NCBI GenBank assembly: GCA_027574665.1
Contig: CM050690.1
Coordinates: forward strand, 71,529,433-71,593,432
Source of the DNA: Rhynochetos jubatus
Taxonomy: Eukaryota > Chordata > Aves > Eurypygiformes > Rhynochetidae
DNA: 64,000 bases
Direction of reading: 5' to 3'
Shown: in pieces, positions 41,559 through 53,498 of the stretch
Layout: each line of letters opens with the position of its first letter
Position numbering within the stretch: the first letter of the stretch is position 1
The notes under the pieces: model-generated
The model's input: the letters and a program-made list of their open reading frames with translations, nothing else
Databases searched by the model: none
Told to the model about the DNA's origin: nothing
Made by a program: the position numbers and the translations under genes

Positions 41559-42870
41559 TCTAAAACGGAAATACAGATTTGACGGATGGACTCTGCAGGG
41601 GATGGGTCCGCAGCGTGACCAGTACAATTTTAATATCTTCATCAATGACATCAGTGGGATCGAGTGCACGCACCCTCAGCAAATTTGCAGACACCACCAA
41701 GCTGAGCAGTGAGGTACACATGCCTGAGGGATGCGATGCCATCCAGAGGGACCTGGGCAAGCTTGAGAAGGGCGCCCATGTAAATCTCACGCACTTCAAT
41801 AAGGTCAAGTACAGGGTTCTGAACATGGGTCAGGGCAACCCCCCTATATCAATACAGGCTGGGGGAAGGAGGGATTGAGAGCAGCCCTGCCGAGAAGGAA
41901 CCTGAGGCGACTGGTGGATGAAAAGCTGGACATAAGCCGTCAGTGTGTGCTGACAGCCCAGAAAGCCAACCATATCCTGGGCTGTATCCAGAGCAGCGTG
42001 GTCAGCAGGGTGAGGGAGGGATTCTCCCCCTCTATTCTGCTATAGTGAGACCTCACCTGCAGTTCTGAGTCCAGCTCTGGGGCCCCCAACATCACAAGGA
42101 CATGAACCTGTTGGAGCGAGTCCAGAGGAGGCCACGAAGATGCTCTGAGGGCTGGAGCCCCTCTGCTGTGGGGACAGGCTGGGAGAGTTGGGGGTGTTCA
42201 GCCTGGAGAAGACAAGGCTCCAGGGAGACCTTACAGCACCTTCCAGTACTTGAAGGGGGCCAACAAGAAAGGGGGGAACTTCTTACAAGGGCCTGTAGTG
42301 ACAAGACAAGGGCTAACAGGTTTAAGCTGAAAGGAGGTTGCAGAGAGGTGGGGGTTGGTCTCCCAAGTAAGAAGTGATAGAACAAGAGAAAACAGCCTTA
42401 CGTTGCACTGGGGGAGGTTCAGACTGGATATCAGGAAAAATTTCTTCACTGAAAGGGCAGTCGGGCATTGGAACAGGCTGGCAAGGGAAGTGGTGGAGTC
42501 ATCATCCCCAGAGGTATTTAAAAGAAGTGTAGGTGAGGTGCTTAGGGACATGGTTTAGTGGAGGACTTGGCAGTGTTAGGTTAACAGTTGGGCTCGATGG
42601 TCTTAAAGATCTTTTTCAACCTAAATGTTTCTGTGATTCTATGGAAAGAGGGTAGATTTAGATGTTATACGAGGAAGAAATTTTTTTTTTTTTTATGATG
42701 AGGTTAGTGCAACACTGGCACAGGTTGCCCAGATACGTGTTAGATGCCCATCCTGGAAACAGTCAAGGTCAGGTTGGATGGGGCTTTGAACAACCTGGTC
42801 TATGGCAGGGGGATTGGACTAGATGTGCTTTAAAGGCCCCTTCCAACCCAAACCATTCTATGATTCTGTG
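41559..42870 (+). mobile_element. CR1 LINE fragment, interrupted by a second CR1
   Basis: A diverged CR1 runs from the RT region (relics near 41635-41880 resembling FINDISGIECTHPQQ and a damaged copy of the FADDT motif) to a 3' end of 'attctatgattctgtga' at about 42855-42870. Compared with the CR1 at 30259, it lacks a piece near 41600, carries several frame breaks and is split at 42332/42644 by another CR1. After the interruption the older element resumes with 'gaaagagggtagattta', the sequence that directly follows 'ctgaaag' in the other copies. A 14-base T run (42681-42694) lies in its 3' part. Confidence 0.9.
42333..42643 (+). mobile_element. Nested CR1 3' fragment of a different subfamily
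   Basis: About 311 bp is inserted inside the CR1 at 41559-42870. It has the CR1 3'-end layout of a distinct subfamily: a 'gaggttgcagagaggtgggg' start, a segment encoding [25 protein letters not shown]-like residues, then 'aacctaaatgtttctgtgat' and a final 'tctatg'. It sits in the same orientation as the host element and ends where the older CR1 resumes. The order of events is therefore visible: outer copy first, inner copy later. Confidence 0.85.
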
Positions 42871-44077
42871 ACATTACTAAGGTCTTTAAGAATCAACCTC
42901 CAAACCAAGCACACATATACAGATTAAATAGCTTCTACACCTGTATCCACAAATCACTGACTTAAACCAAATCCCCTCATCTCCCATTAAAAGCACTGCA
43001 TACAGATTTATAATTTCAAACCTGATTGCATTACTAGACAATGTCTTTCCCCATTTTGTGCATATTTACAAAAAGCAACAAAGGCAAAAACAACTGAAGA
43101 CATCAATCTGACAGTGCACTAGCTTCTCCTCACAGACCTACCACAGAGCTTTTCTTAATGATTAAGAAGGTGTTTGCAGATTATGCAGTCTCCTCTCCTT
43201 TGAAAAATGCAGTAACCTGTCTGCAACTAGGATGTGCAGTAGAACTGCTCACAAGCAGTGCACTAACACTCAATAAGATCATACTGTTGCACCTTCTGGA
43301 AGATGCTAAAATTCACCCACGTCTCAAGTGCTGCACTTCACTTAGACTTCTATACATCCATAAATTACACACTAAAATACACATCAAAAGGGCAAGGCCG
43401 CTGAGGGATTGCCCTGTTCCTATTAAACAGGATCATGTCATACCATAATCAATTACGCTCCTAAAGGCAAAAAAAAAACAAAAGGGGGTTGGGGAACACA
43501 CAACAAACCCCCAACATACCCTAGACCTTCACAGGAAGCCACTGTTGGGTAACCTGCCAATCTCAGCATCTTCAATAGCCACGTGTATTGCTGTGCTATA
43601 TTCAGGGGAAACCCGTGTCTCACTGAACCCCTGCCATATGCTTCCATAGAACCAGCATTTCAGTTTTGGTTCTGGATTCAAAGCTTAGTCAAGCAGACTG
43701 AAGTCTTTCTTCTGACTTCAAAGGGTACTGTTTCAGTCTTTGGATAAGCAGACAGGTCACCTAAGTTTAAAAGATTCCTAAGAGGTTTCCACCACACACA
43801 GCAAGGAAGCAAAGATGAAAGAAAAGAGGTGTGCACCTGTGAACACAGCAGAATAGGTATGCCAGACACATACATATGCATGGGTAACCACAATATTTGC
43901 AAAGTTATTAAAACACCTTTCCTTCTATCATCATCATCAAGCCAATGCAAGTGATTTGGACAGTTAACTGCACATTTAATCTAATGTATGCACATGCAGC
44001 CTATCTGGGGAGGGAGACTCCTCAGACACCTGTAAAGCAGTAAATTTAGCTTGAGTTTCAGATTATATGATCTGGAC

Positions 44078-44335
44078 CACCTCTCCCACAGGCACAGGCT
44101 GAGAGGGTTGTTCAGCCTGGAGAAGTGAAAGCTCTGGGGAGACCTCAGAGCACCTTCCAGTACCTGAAGGAGCCGACAAGAAAGCTGAGGGGGGGCTTTG
44201 TACAAGGGCCTGTGAGGTTGGATGAGGCTTTGAGCAACCTGTTCTAGTGGAGGGTGTCCCTGCGCTTGGCAGGGGGTTGGAAGGGGATGATGTTTAAGGT
44301 CTCTTCCAAGCCAAACCATTCTATTAGTCTGTGAT
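44078..44335 (+). mobile_element. CR1 3' fragment with internal deletion
   Basis: It begins with the CR1 segment 'ggctgagagggttgttcagc', continues through 'accttccagtacctgaagg' and 'tacaagggcctgt', then jumps to 'gaggttggatgaggctttga' and on to the terminal 'ccattctattagtctgtgat'. Compared with the CR1 at 30259, roughly 120-130 bp are missing between the two parts. No coding capacity remains. Confidence 0.85.
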
Positions 44336-44347
44336 ACCAATCCTTAT

Positions 44348-44450
44348 ACAGAATCACAGAATGGTCAAGTTTGGAAGACAGTCTAGCCAATCTCCCCTGC
44401 TCAAAGGAGGGTCAACTACAGCAGGAAGCTCAGAGCCTTGCCCAGTCACG
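44348..44450 (-). mobile_element. Inverted CR1 3'-end fragment
   Basis: 'acagaatcacagaatggtca' and the following 'ctcccctgctcaaaggaggg' read, on the minus strand, as the last 100 bp of a CR1. It therefore faces the fragment at 44078-44335 tail to tail, 12 bp apart. It is short and diverged, so its internal end is approximate. Confidence 0.7.
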
Positions 44451-46126
44451 ATTTGCCTATTTACACAACCAAATTACAGCCAAGTACAGACTACAAATTA
44501 TTAGCCCCGCATCAAGTCGCAATAAAACGATACATTTAGAAATCTGTAATATTTCAAAAGTTCATTAGAGTAGCTTGTCTGTTAACAAAACTTGAGCAGT
44601 CATTTGTAAAACACTTGTACCACTGAGCTGTAGCACTCATACAAACCGTTCTAACAGTAAGACTGTTACACGCAATATATACTACTCTGGTATTACATAG
44701 CTTTTTCTCACTGGCCAAAGACTTTTGTTAGCTTTTATTCAGCCTTCTATTCATCCCACCTTTGTGTTTTTCTCTACAAAGATCTGAAGTTTTTAAACAC
44801 TCCCTTAATCACTGAAGCTAACAAAGTAGTCAAGCCCAAACATCATCCATCAACCTCACCTTGCCCAACAAACCTGCCCTCAGCCAACAGAAAACATCTC
44901 CTCACAGCTTTGTTGAAAACAACAGAGGAACTCTTACACAACTACTATACAGGAAGTCCTCTTCATTCTCATTCCTTCCACCTGCCTGGCCCATGCAGTG
45001 CTTCAGTAACTTGACCTTTAAACAAGAAAAGGTACCTTCAATGAAGTGCTGAAAGTTCACCTGTCCCAGCTCTCCACGTGGTATTTCCTGGGAAGAATGG
45101 CCAGTGACACCCTCATTCTCCTCTACACCTAAGATTCACAGGTCTTCAGAACACGCACAGCACGAACCTCAAGGAGATGCAAGTACAGCACGCAAGGGAG
45201 CAGAAAAGGACTTGACATCCCCCTAATGCTGGGCATTTGCCTAGACTACAGGCAATCAGAACAGCTTCTTGAAGAATCGGACTAGAAAATATTGCTGGAA
45301 TAAGGCAAATAATATATCTGTTTCAGCTGGATTAACTCCTTAACATTTGTTGTCTGCTCAAATTATTCATATGCTCCAAAAATATAAGCATAGGATGAAA
45401 AGGCTCACTCTCCAATCAAGTAAAATGTATGGGTGTTAGTTCTTTAGATAACACTAGAGCACCTATTCACAGCAAATTGTTTTTTGTTCTTAGTAAAGAC
45501 AACAGTCTTCAAACACGAAGACCGGACCATTCATTAAACCCTCTGCTTTACACGAGTTAACTGGTAACTTTCAACAGCTGGACAGATTTTTTTTTTTAAT
45601 CAGATCAGGCACAAGTAGCACCAAAAAGGGAGAGAATATAGTGTACCAGAGGAATAACACAGGACATATATTGTATTTTTAGTTTATCTTAAATTTAAAT
45701 CTACTAAATAAAAAAGAGAAAAAATTGCAATTGTTTTTTTCCCCAACTCCTGCAAACTCAGGCCTTTGAACTTTTGTGCTTTGTTTAAAGGGACAGAGAA
45801 GACATGTTTCTACAGAACAAAGATTCCTTTCTTGTTACCAATATAATTAAAACCACTAACTTTTTCCAGTTTGTATATGCCAGTTTGCCTTTATTCTTCC
45901 TACCCACCCCCACTTTATGCTGCTTAATTTGTTATTTGGCTTAATAATGAACTGTCAAGACACTGGCTAGCTTTGCACTGTAGTTTTTCTGCACTTACCT
46001 ACTACAATTTTGCATATTGCTACCCGTAAGACTACAGGATTTAACTCCATTTAAAACAATTTTGTAATGGGAGGGTTCCCCTTCATCTGTGCAAATATTT
46101 TACATATATTCCTTTAATGAGGGATC

Positions 46127-46475
46127 ACCTGAGGATGGCCAAGCCAGCCATCCTGGCATGATCAGAACACAGGTGCAAAGTGTTCAGCTTGCCAGGCACC
46201 ACTTGGGCTGGTAGGGCAGACCAGTTTGTGGCCAATCAATGTTTCCCTTCACACAGCCTCCAACCCTTTGTTCAGCTCTAAATGGGTGAGCAAGCAACAA
46301 GCCTGGCATAACAAAGTCACAGGCCTGGGTGGGGAGCACCTGGGAAAAGGACACACCTTTCCCAGTCTATACTGACAGAAGTCATTAGCCCCATGTCATT
46401 CTGAGTCAATAAAAATATGACTCTAGGGCCAATAATAATGGGAGATAATATTCCTCACCTAATCTGGGGCACAAG
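46127..46475. other. Unclassified GC-richer block, possibly an old LTR or other repeat
   Basis: About 350 bp is compositionally distinct from the flanks and contains an AATAAA signal near 46411. Near its start is a 7-bp inverted repeat, GGATGGC ... GCCATCC, around a 7-nt loop (about 46133-46154). No coding content or known family is recognised. An old solo LTR is one possibility, a conserved regulatory block another. Confidence 0.25.
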
Positions 46476-49400
46476 CATAGGTGGTGGTGGAAGTGAAAAG
46501 GAAAGCGATGCAGGAGCTGCGTGTCTTTTCCTTAGGGCAGTGGTTCTGGGACAAACACAGGTCTGGAAAGCACAGCCCGGATAAGCGCGATGTGCTACTA
46601 GCAGGGCAGAGACACTGCAATTGGGTGAGTGAGTTCACACTTGCTCGGCCCCAAAGCTCCTCCTGACTTCAAACACTGGTTTTAATAGCATTGCATTTGC
46701 TATGCAACTACACTGTGAGACTGACTGATTAGAACTGCAACGGTCCATAATGAACCCAATTTGTGGGTCAACACTACACATTTACCCACATGGGACTAGC
46801 ACCAGACAAAGCAATACTGAGTTTGTAACTGACAATGACATTTTATTACAGGCTGACAAAGGCTGTCTGGGAACCCAACCAAGATGTTCGCTGCTACACT
46901 CTAGACCATAATCCTGTTTTAGGAAATAACTACGTGTTTATTCAAACTAGGCCAACTCTAACCTAGGTTCTTCTAATATAATTCCAAACACCACAGGACA
47001 GTTCTCATTTAACCTCTTCCCTTTCCTTTCTGCCCCAACCACTTGGAGATACTGCTGGTTGTTCATAGAATATCTGCAAGTTATCTAGCCTCACACACTC
47101 TGCCAAAGCTACGTATTTTCCCATCCAGAGATGGCTGGTCAGCAGGCATCCCAGAAGACCATGGTTATTGCTTCTCACAGAACAGTTATCAAAACAGAAC
47201 TCTGCCCATACACCTTCAACTGTTCCTCCTCTCTCCTCCCTTTCAGACCTTTTCTTTTTCTCTTCTGTTTTCCCCTACCCTTATCTATTGGTCTTTACTT
47301 GCCTTCTCCATTACGCTCTCCTTCCACCATTACAAGAGATGCTACATAACTTACGGGCTGATACTGGCCTCCTCACAGAGGGCTCAAGTGCACCAGAATT
47401 ACAGTTCACCTGAGTAAGGTAATTTTAGAAGTACTCTGAGTGCACTCCTATTGTTAATAATGAAGAAAACCCACAATTTGGCAGCAAGAGGTTCACGTTG
47501 AACAGCATGCAAAAGGCAGCAGGTCTTACTCTATATACTACAGGACTTGGAACACGTTTTAACTTCTTTCCTGCACAGAGCATTTAAGCTTTGACTGGGC
47601 GAGCAAGCTGACTGGAGCAGAGCCTTATGCTGTCCAGAACTGCAGGCATGAAGCCAAACGGCTGCAGTGCAGAAAATGGGCTAGAAGGTAAGACCCTTGA
47701 CTCCTGACAGAGAGGCAGGAGCCACAGCACTTGTTTCAAGAAGGTGCCTTGACTCGTTCACCTTCCCTAAGAGGTGGTTGAGGACAACCTATACATTCCA
47801 GAGATCAAGTCTTCCCCTGCACACTGCATAGTGGAATCAAAAATTGTTACTGAAGAACACAGTAAACTGAGGGAAAGATACGATCATGATGATGTGTTTC
47901 AAACTTATTTACTTCAACACCCAACAAAAAGAGGACACCTAAATAAAAATCAAATTTCAGTGTTTCATGTTCTAAATAATTGGGTAGACAACAGTGCTAT
48001 TTCACTTTCTAGCCAGAGTGAACTCTGTATGAAATTTTCTTTCTGGGGGGGTGAGGGCCACAATTACCCTGAAAAAGTAGTACATGTACACAGAGTAGAT
48101 AGATTCTTTTATCCATTGAAAGCTACAATTAACCTAAAAAAGAACATGGGATTTTTGAAAATTGCACTAAGGGTTGTTTAAAGAAGATCCTGCTTTAATA
48201 TTTTTAAAGTTGCCCCACCCAAATTTTGTTCTCCCACACATTCAGTCCAGAGCACATGGGAACACAGTGAATTCAATGGAATGTATCCCAGCAATCGTTC
48301 TGTTCCAGATCCCCACGTAGCATTTTATACTTTAAAAACAGTTGAATGGGAGCCTACTACTTAGAACATGGGGCATTAAAAATACATGCCAAGTCCTAAT
48401 TAGCATAGCATCTAGATTAAGACTGAGATTTTATACTACAACATACCTAACTGCCTCATCATTTTGAGATTTATGGAACAATGACTATACCACAGGCCAA
48501 AAAGCAGAAATTTTCGTAAGAACTGGAAACTTTTCAACCCCCGCCTGGTAGTACAACGAATAGGCATTTCCAGAAATACCAGAATTTAGAGCTGGCAACT
48601 AGCATTGGGAAATCCCAGCCTGTCTTGGCTTTGCTTCTGACAATAGCTACTTTTTCTGCTGAACTGCACAGTCAACTTTCAATTTTAAAAGAGATTCTAC
48701 TATTTTAATTATCCAGTATTCAAGATATTTGGAAACAAATCCCAATTCTGCTCTTCCTCTTCTCTCGTTGACAATCTAAAAATTAAAAGAAAATTGGTCA
48801 TTGTCAAATTGCAAGACATATTTTTCAGCTGATCTTCAATACTGGCAGAAAATGGTCCTAAAACTTTCAGTCATTCGACCACAGATATAAGTTAGAGTAA
48901 AAACAATCCAACTCATCACAGCCTTCATACAATATGCCTTTTCTAGACTAATCAAGAACAGTTAAAAACTAATCTACCTAAACAAGTCACCTGGGCTCCG
49001 ACAACAACTTAGCACCAAAGAACTAGATATTCAAATGTGTGTAGGTGTCTAAAAAATGTTGATGAGCATCTTGTCATATTTAAGCAGACAAAACATGTTT
49101 AGACAGGCTTAATATCTTTGCACATTTGAAAATCCAGTTGGTCCTCATCTGCTTGTTTAAGATTCTGGATGCTTTTGAAGTTAGGCCGCAAACTGAATAG
49201 TTACCAGAGAAAACACTCCAATCTCAAATATTAGTAAGAGGCCTAATAAGACACCAGTAGCACTGTTTGTGTTTTAATTGGATTATTTCAAACTCTGCTT
49301 TTCCAAGCAGGAACAGTGAAGAACTTTTGTCTTGCTGGGTAGAGATGTTCTCTTTGGTGAATAAACTACAGATAGTCTATAAACAAACTCAAGCTCTGAC

Positions 49401-51649
49401 GTGAATGACAGTTCCTGATATTACCATGCCACTTTCTTCAAGTGTTACATGTAATAGTCTCTTGCAACAATTAAAACAGTCATCTTTTTCGGTTGTCAGC
49501 TTTTACGTGTTACTAATAGTAGGTTTTGAGTTTCATAATGAGGAGTGAGAGGTGAAGACAGAGTGAAGAAAATACAGCTTCTAAGGCAGAAGAGACTAAT
49601 TGCTTTGTCAAGACACAAGTACAATTTCTGTTGTCTACAGGCTCTTGAAGTGTACACATCGACTACTGAGCTTCCAGTCATGGCATTTGCTCCCACATAG
49701 ACATCCTGTTCACATATTTCTAGACTACAAGGATCCTCCTGTATAAGGACACATTACACTTTGACAATACACATTTGTGACAAAGCAATAAATCTCATTC
49801 CTCCACTCCAAATACACCTGTTCACATAGCAACAACCACCCTCCGGAATGATTTCACAGTGATTAAGCATGTCAAGGAAAAAAGATTCTCCAGCTAATGG
49901 TGCTGCCTGCAGACAGTGAATCAGGTGAGGTACAGAGGAGCTGTGCAGCAAAAGCATGAAATGCGGAGTCACTCCCATCTAACAAGAGTCATGCTCCCAT
50001 CTCTCAGCTGTGGACTATATAAATTCTGATAAATGTAAGAATTAGCAGCCTTATTTACTCATGTGTTACTGCAACTCCTGTGCTGGCATTCCCATCCCTG
50101 TGCTTTTTAGGCCAAGAGTCTCAGGCTGTGATTTGATGATATAGCTAAGCCAAGCCACAGCTGCAGAAAAGGATGTCCTGCTGCTCCTCCTCCTTTCCCC
50201 ATTCCTCTCAGGGCTGACCCTACAGTGAGACAGAGCAGAGTTAACCAGTTAAAACCCACCCCATAAAGTAATTTTCCATCACTTTATGTCCCTGAACTGA
50301 CCCACTGCAGGGTCAGATACCCTCCAAACCAGAAGGACAGAGATGAAAGAAGAGCGAGCAGGGACATCCCTTTTGGAAACTGCAAGACTGGTGTAGCTAC
50401 AGTACCAAAGTAAAGCTCTGCAGCAGGGACACAGAGACATACATGAATATCAGCACTTGTGCCCACTTTCCATTCAGCCACTCCAAACAGCCTAGAGAGC
50501 TTTAATACATCAGTGAAATTTCCGACGCAGGGTTCATTACAGCACATGGTTTTGTATTATCAGCCTTACTGCTGGAGAAATGCTTTTGTAATTCCTGTTT
50601 CTCACACACACTGTGAAGACTTATTCATACTCTTCCCCCTCTTCATATTTTTTTTTATGCTAACAGCGAGGCTAAAGAGAAGGTTACCATTCTTTCCGCC
50701 AAGACACCTTCCATCCTACAAAATAAGACATTAAAGATTTCCTCCAGAAAGAAACACACGGGAGATGGGATGAGAAGAGTCCCTCCATCCCTGCTGCCTT
50801 TACCCTCTTCCCCACACCAAAAGCAGTTACCACATCTTGTAAACCGACATACAAATAAGACTAATGCCAATTAAAACCACCTCCTCTTCCTCCTCCTCAC
50901 AAATTATAGCTAAGGGCAGCTTCTGGAAACTAAATAGAAGGATAATTTTCCTTGCTTATCTTGCACAAAATATAGAACAGCTCCTGTTGGCTGTTTTGAA
51001 TTATGCCCTTAAGGTTTGGCTTCAAAACAGAGGAAACCAGACTGTCACAGATTTAGACTGCTGTGCTCTTAGAGCTGCATATCTAAATTCTAGGTATCTG
51101 AAAAATCCTTTGTGGTCAACTTTGTCTCCAGCCAGTAGACAGCAGTAGTATCAAAACAACAGTTACTTTCAGACTGCACTTGGTTTTGAGGAAAGGCATG
51201 AGCAAGTTATCAAGGACTGATAATTAAGGAATAAGCAAACCAGTACAATTTATGATAGTGGGTGGACTAGCTACAGCAAGATCTAGTTGTACCATGCATG
51301 TCACAACCTTTGCTATAAAGCAGCACCCCAAACAACTAGCATAAAAGTGTGAATGAAGTAATCCTAACACAAAGGCACACCTAACTTCCATAATACCAAG
51401 TGTGTTCATTAGCCAAGGGACTCTTCTCATTACTCAAGAACATGCCTATAAAAAGTTTTACTGGTGTAGGTGAATGCAAAAGAGCAATTGCTGCTACTCG
51501 TTCCAACAGGAGCGACAGTGGCTGATCACAAAACTCTAGCAGTTCTAATCTGAGTGGCATACTCAGATCACACAGCAGAGACTTGTGATATATAGCTCTG
51601 TTCTCTTCTACCTAGTGGGTTAAGGCATTCAACCCATTTTAAATAGGGT

Positions 51650-51944
51650 TGACAGGACAACCCTGTCCTTGCCAGGACCAGGGGCAGTGGCTTTAAACTG
51701 AAAGAGGGGAGATTTAGATTGGATATCAGGAATAAATTTTTTTATGATGAGGGTGGTGAGGCACTGGAACAGGTTGCCCAAAGAAGTTGTGGACGCCCCA
51801 TCCCTGGAAGTGTTCAAGGCCAGGCTGGATGAGGCTTGGAGCAACCTGACCCAGTGGAAGGTGTCCCTGTCCATGGCAAGGGGGCTGGAACTTGACGGCC
51901 TTTAAGGTCCCTTCCAACCCAAACCATTATATGATTCTATGATT
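51650..51944 (+). mobile_element. CR1 LINE 3' fragment
   Basis: A short CR1 tail from 'ccaggggcagtggctttaaa' through 'gagatttagattggatatca' and 'ggcactggaacaggttgccc' to the terminal 'tatatgattctatgatt'. It is non-coding, in the plus orientation (antisense to RAI14), about 1.5 kb downstream of the first coding exon within the large intron. Confidence 0.9.
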
Positions 51945-53406
51945 ATTTTCGTTTGTTGTGAAGTGGCACAAGACACCATGCCACTAGCTGATTCAGTCTG
52001 GAGACAAACAAAAACCGAACACTGTTTAAGTAGTTAAAAGTGTTTCTCTCTGCTCTAAAGGTTGGTTGACATATTTCACTCATTTATAGAGGTAGTCTTG
52101 TCAGAAAAAACTCTTGCTAAACTGAAGGAGTAAAGCATCCAACAGTGCTGCTGCTAGGAAGCCAGTACAGCAGCTGCACCAAATGATAACCTGCAACTCA
52201 AAAGTCTTTTTAAGCAATAACTAGCACATCTACAGATTACAACATAACAGCATCTCTATCTTCTCCCCAGGTACTGAAATGCATTACAAGCCAGCTAAAG
52301 ACACAACTCCAGTGGTGCGTCATGAGACCATCTCCTCATCAAAGCACAGCCTGTACTACTCCTGAGTGCAGTGTGTGATTCTATGGCTGAATATCAAACC
52401 TCCTGAAGATCTATTTTCAAATCTAATGCATCTTCACCAAACATGGCTGCTCTAGGACCCTGTAGGAATCTGGCCATGAGAGACAACAGTAAAATTTTGT
52501 CAAAGCAGCACACAATTTTAGAATGAAGGATGAAACATTATATTCTTCACAGATTGAGATTTATTACAAATTCCACACAAAATCTGGAAAGTCAATTAAA
52601 ACACAGTCACCTATATCACTGACTGCTCACTGCACTATCAAATAAGCATTAACATTAGTGTGTGGGAAAAATCTGCAATAAATAGCAGCAGAAAAAGTAA
52701 GACAAGAATAGGACTAGACAACAGCACCTCTGCTACTGCAAAGGAAATACAATCAGCATACAAGTTCAAGCTTGGTTCTTCACTGATACTATTACTAGCA
52801 AGAGGCAGTATATGATGTGCAGCCGTACATCTCTCTAAAAGCAGTTCTGAAGAGTCTTCTGCAGTACCACCACATTTATGTCTGTGATCCTTGCCGCCCA
52901 AGCCTCATATCCACCTCCCGTCACACTAGACCTGATAAGCCACAGCTGCCCTAATTGCACAGCTGGTTCCTGTATTCTTGCTGACAAAGAAACACTGTCC
53001 AAGACTGAGGAGACCTTTCATTAGGTGCTCAAACACCACACTGATAAGAATGGTATTATGCTTAGACAGAAATATGATTGGGTAGTAAAGTCCTTACTAG
53101 CTTAGCGCTGTACCTGGAACCAAGTTGCCATCTGGGCACCAGCACAATCTAAGAAAAGTCCTGCAGACCCCATACGTGCCCATGATTCAGTTACACGGAG
53201 CTAGGCAGTGAAATACTACCAATTTGCATAACAGAATCACACTCTAAACAGAAACAGCCTGCTCCATACCATACTCAGCTGTTGCCTTTGTGCTTGGAAA
53301 GAGTTTTTCTTCTCTGTAATTCATTAACCTACAACCTTATCAAGGTGGGAGTGAAGAATTTGTTTCCAGAATGGAAACCAGCAGTCAAACTAGTAGAAAT
53401 ACTTAC

Positions 53407-53498
53407 GTCACTCTTCCTGAACTTTGCTTTTAAGCTCTTCATGCTGATCACATTCAACCTTCCAAACCTTTGAGGAGTTTTTTATCCTTCTTCAATAT
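53407..53498 (-). CDS. RAI14: RAI14 (ankycorbin) first coding exon: 5'UTR plus codons 1-12
   Basis: Read on the minus strand, a long pyrimidine tract (53501-53530) ends in AG at 53499-53500. Then come 56 nt of 5'UTR, an ATG at 53442-53440 and codons for MKSLKAKFRKSD, followed by a consensus GTAAGT donor (53406-53401). These 12 residues match the N-terminus of vertebrate RAI14, and the exon ends in phase 0, as the next exon requires. RAI14 is a cytoplasmic, cortical-actin-associated protein with N-terminal ankyrin repeats and a long C-terminal coiled coil; it organises actin, for example at Sertoli-cell junctions. The start has A at -3, a fair Kozak context. An upstream ATG followed at once by TGA lies at 53453-53448. 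An acceptor precedes the exon, so at least one non-coding 5' exon must lie upstream; I could not place it. The 36 coding bases run 53442-53407. Confidence 0.9.
53448..53453 (-). promoter_or_regulatory. Start-stop upstream ORF (AUG-UGA) in the RAI14 5'UTR
   Basis: Within the 5'UTR part of the first coding exon an ATG (53453-53451) is followed directly by TGA (53450-53448). It starts 11 nt upstream of the main start and is out of frame with it. Its context is weak (T at -3, T at +4), so most ribosomes should scan past. Minimal AUG-stop elements are known in other genes to hold initiating ribosomes and lower downstream translation; whether this one does is untested. Confidence 0.6.

Larger units (their letters stand above)
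11495..53406 (-). other. RAI14: RAI14 large intron between the first two coding exons
   Basis: This 41.9 kb intron runs from the donor at 53406-53401 to the acceptor ending at 11495. It holds CR1 copies at 30259-31376, 41559-42870, 44078-44335, 44348-44450 and 51650-51944, plus two unclassified blocks (about 18849-19255 and 46127-46475). The remainder is unique AT-rich sequence with low-complexity T/G-rich or A/C-rich stretches (about 20041-20150, 27299-27367, 28150-28230). I see no further RAI14 exon and no convincing nested gene. A 197-codon plus-strand open frame at 35906-36499 is about what chance gives. Confidence 0.75.

Noticed and set aside
47774-48181. 135-codon plus-strand open frame
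   Set aside because: AT-rich, with no domain, and asparagine/lysine/histidine-rich in the way random translated intron is.
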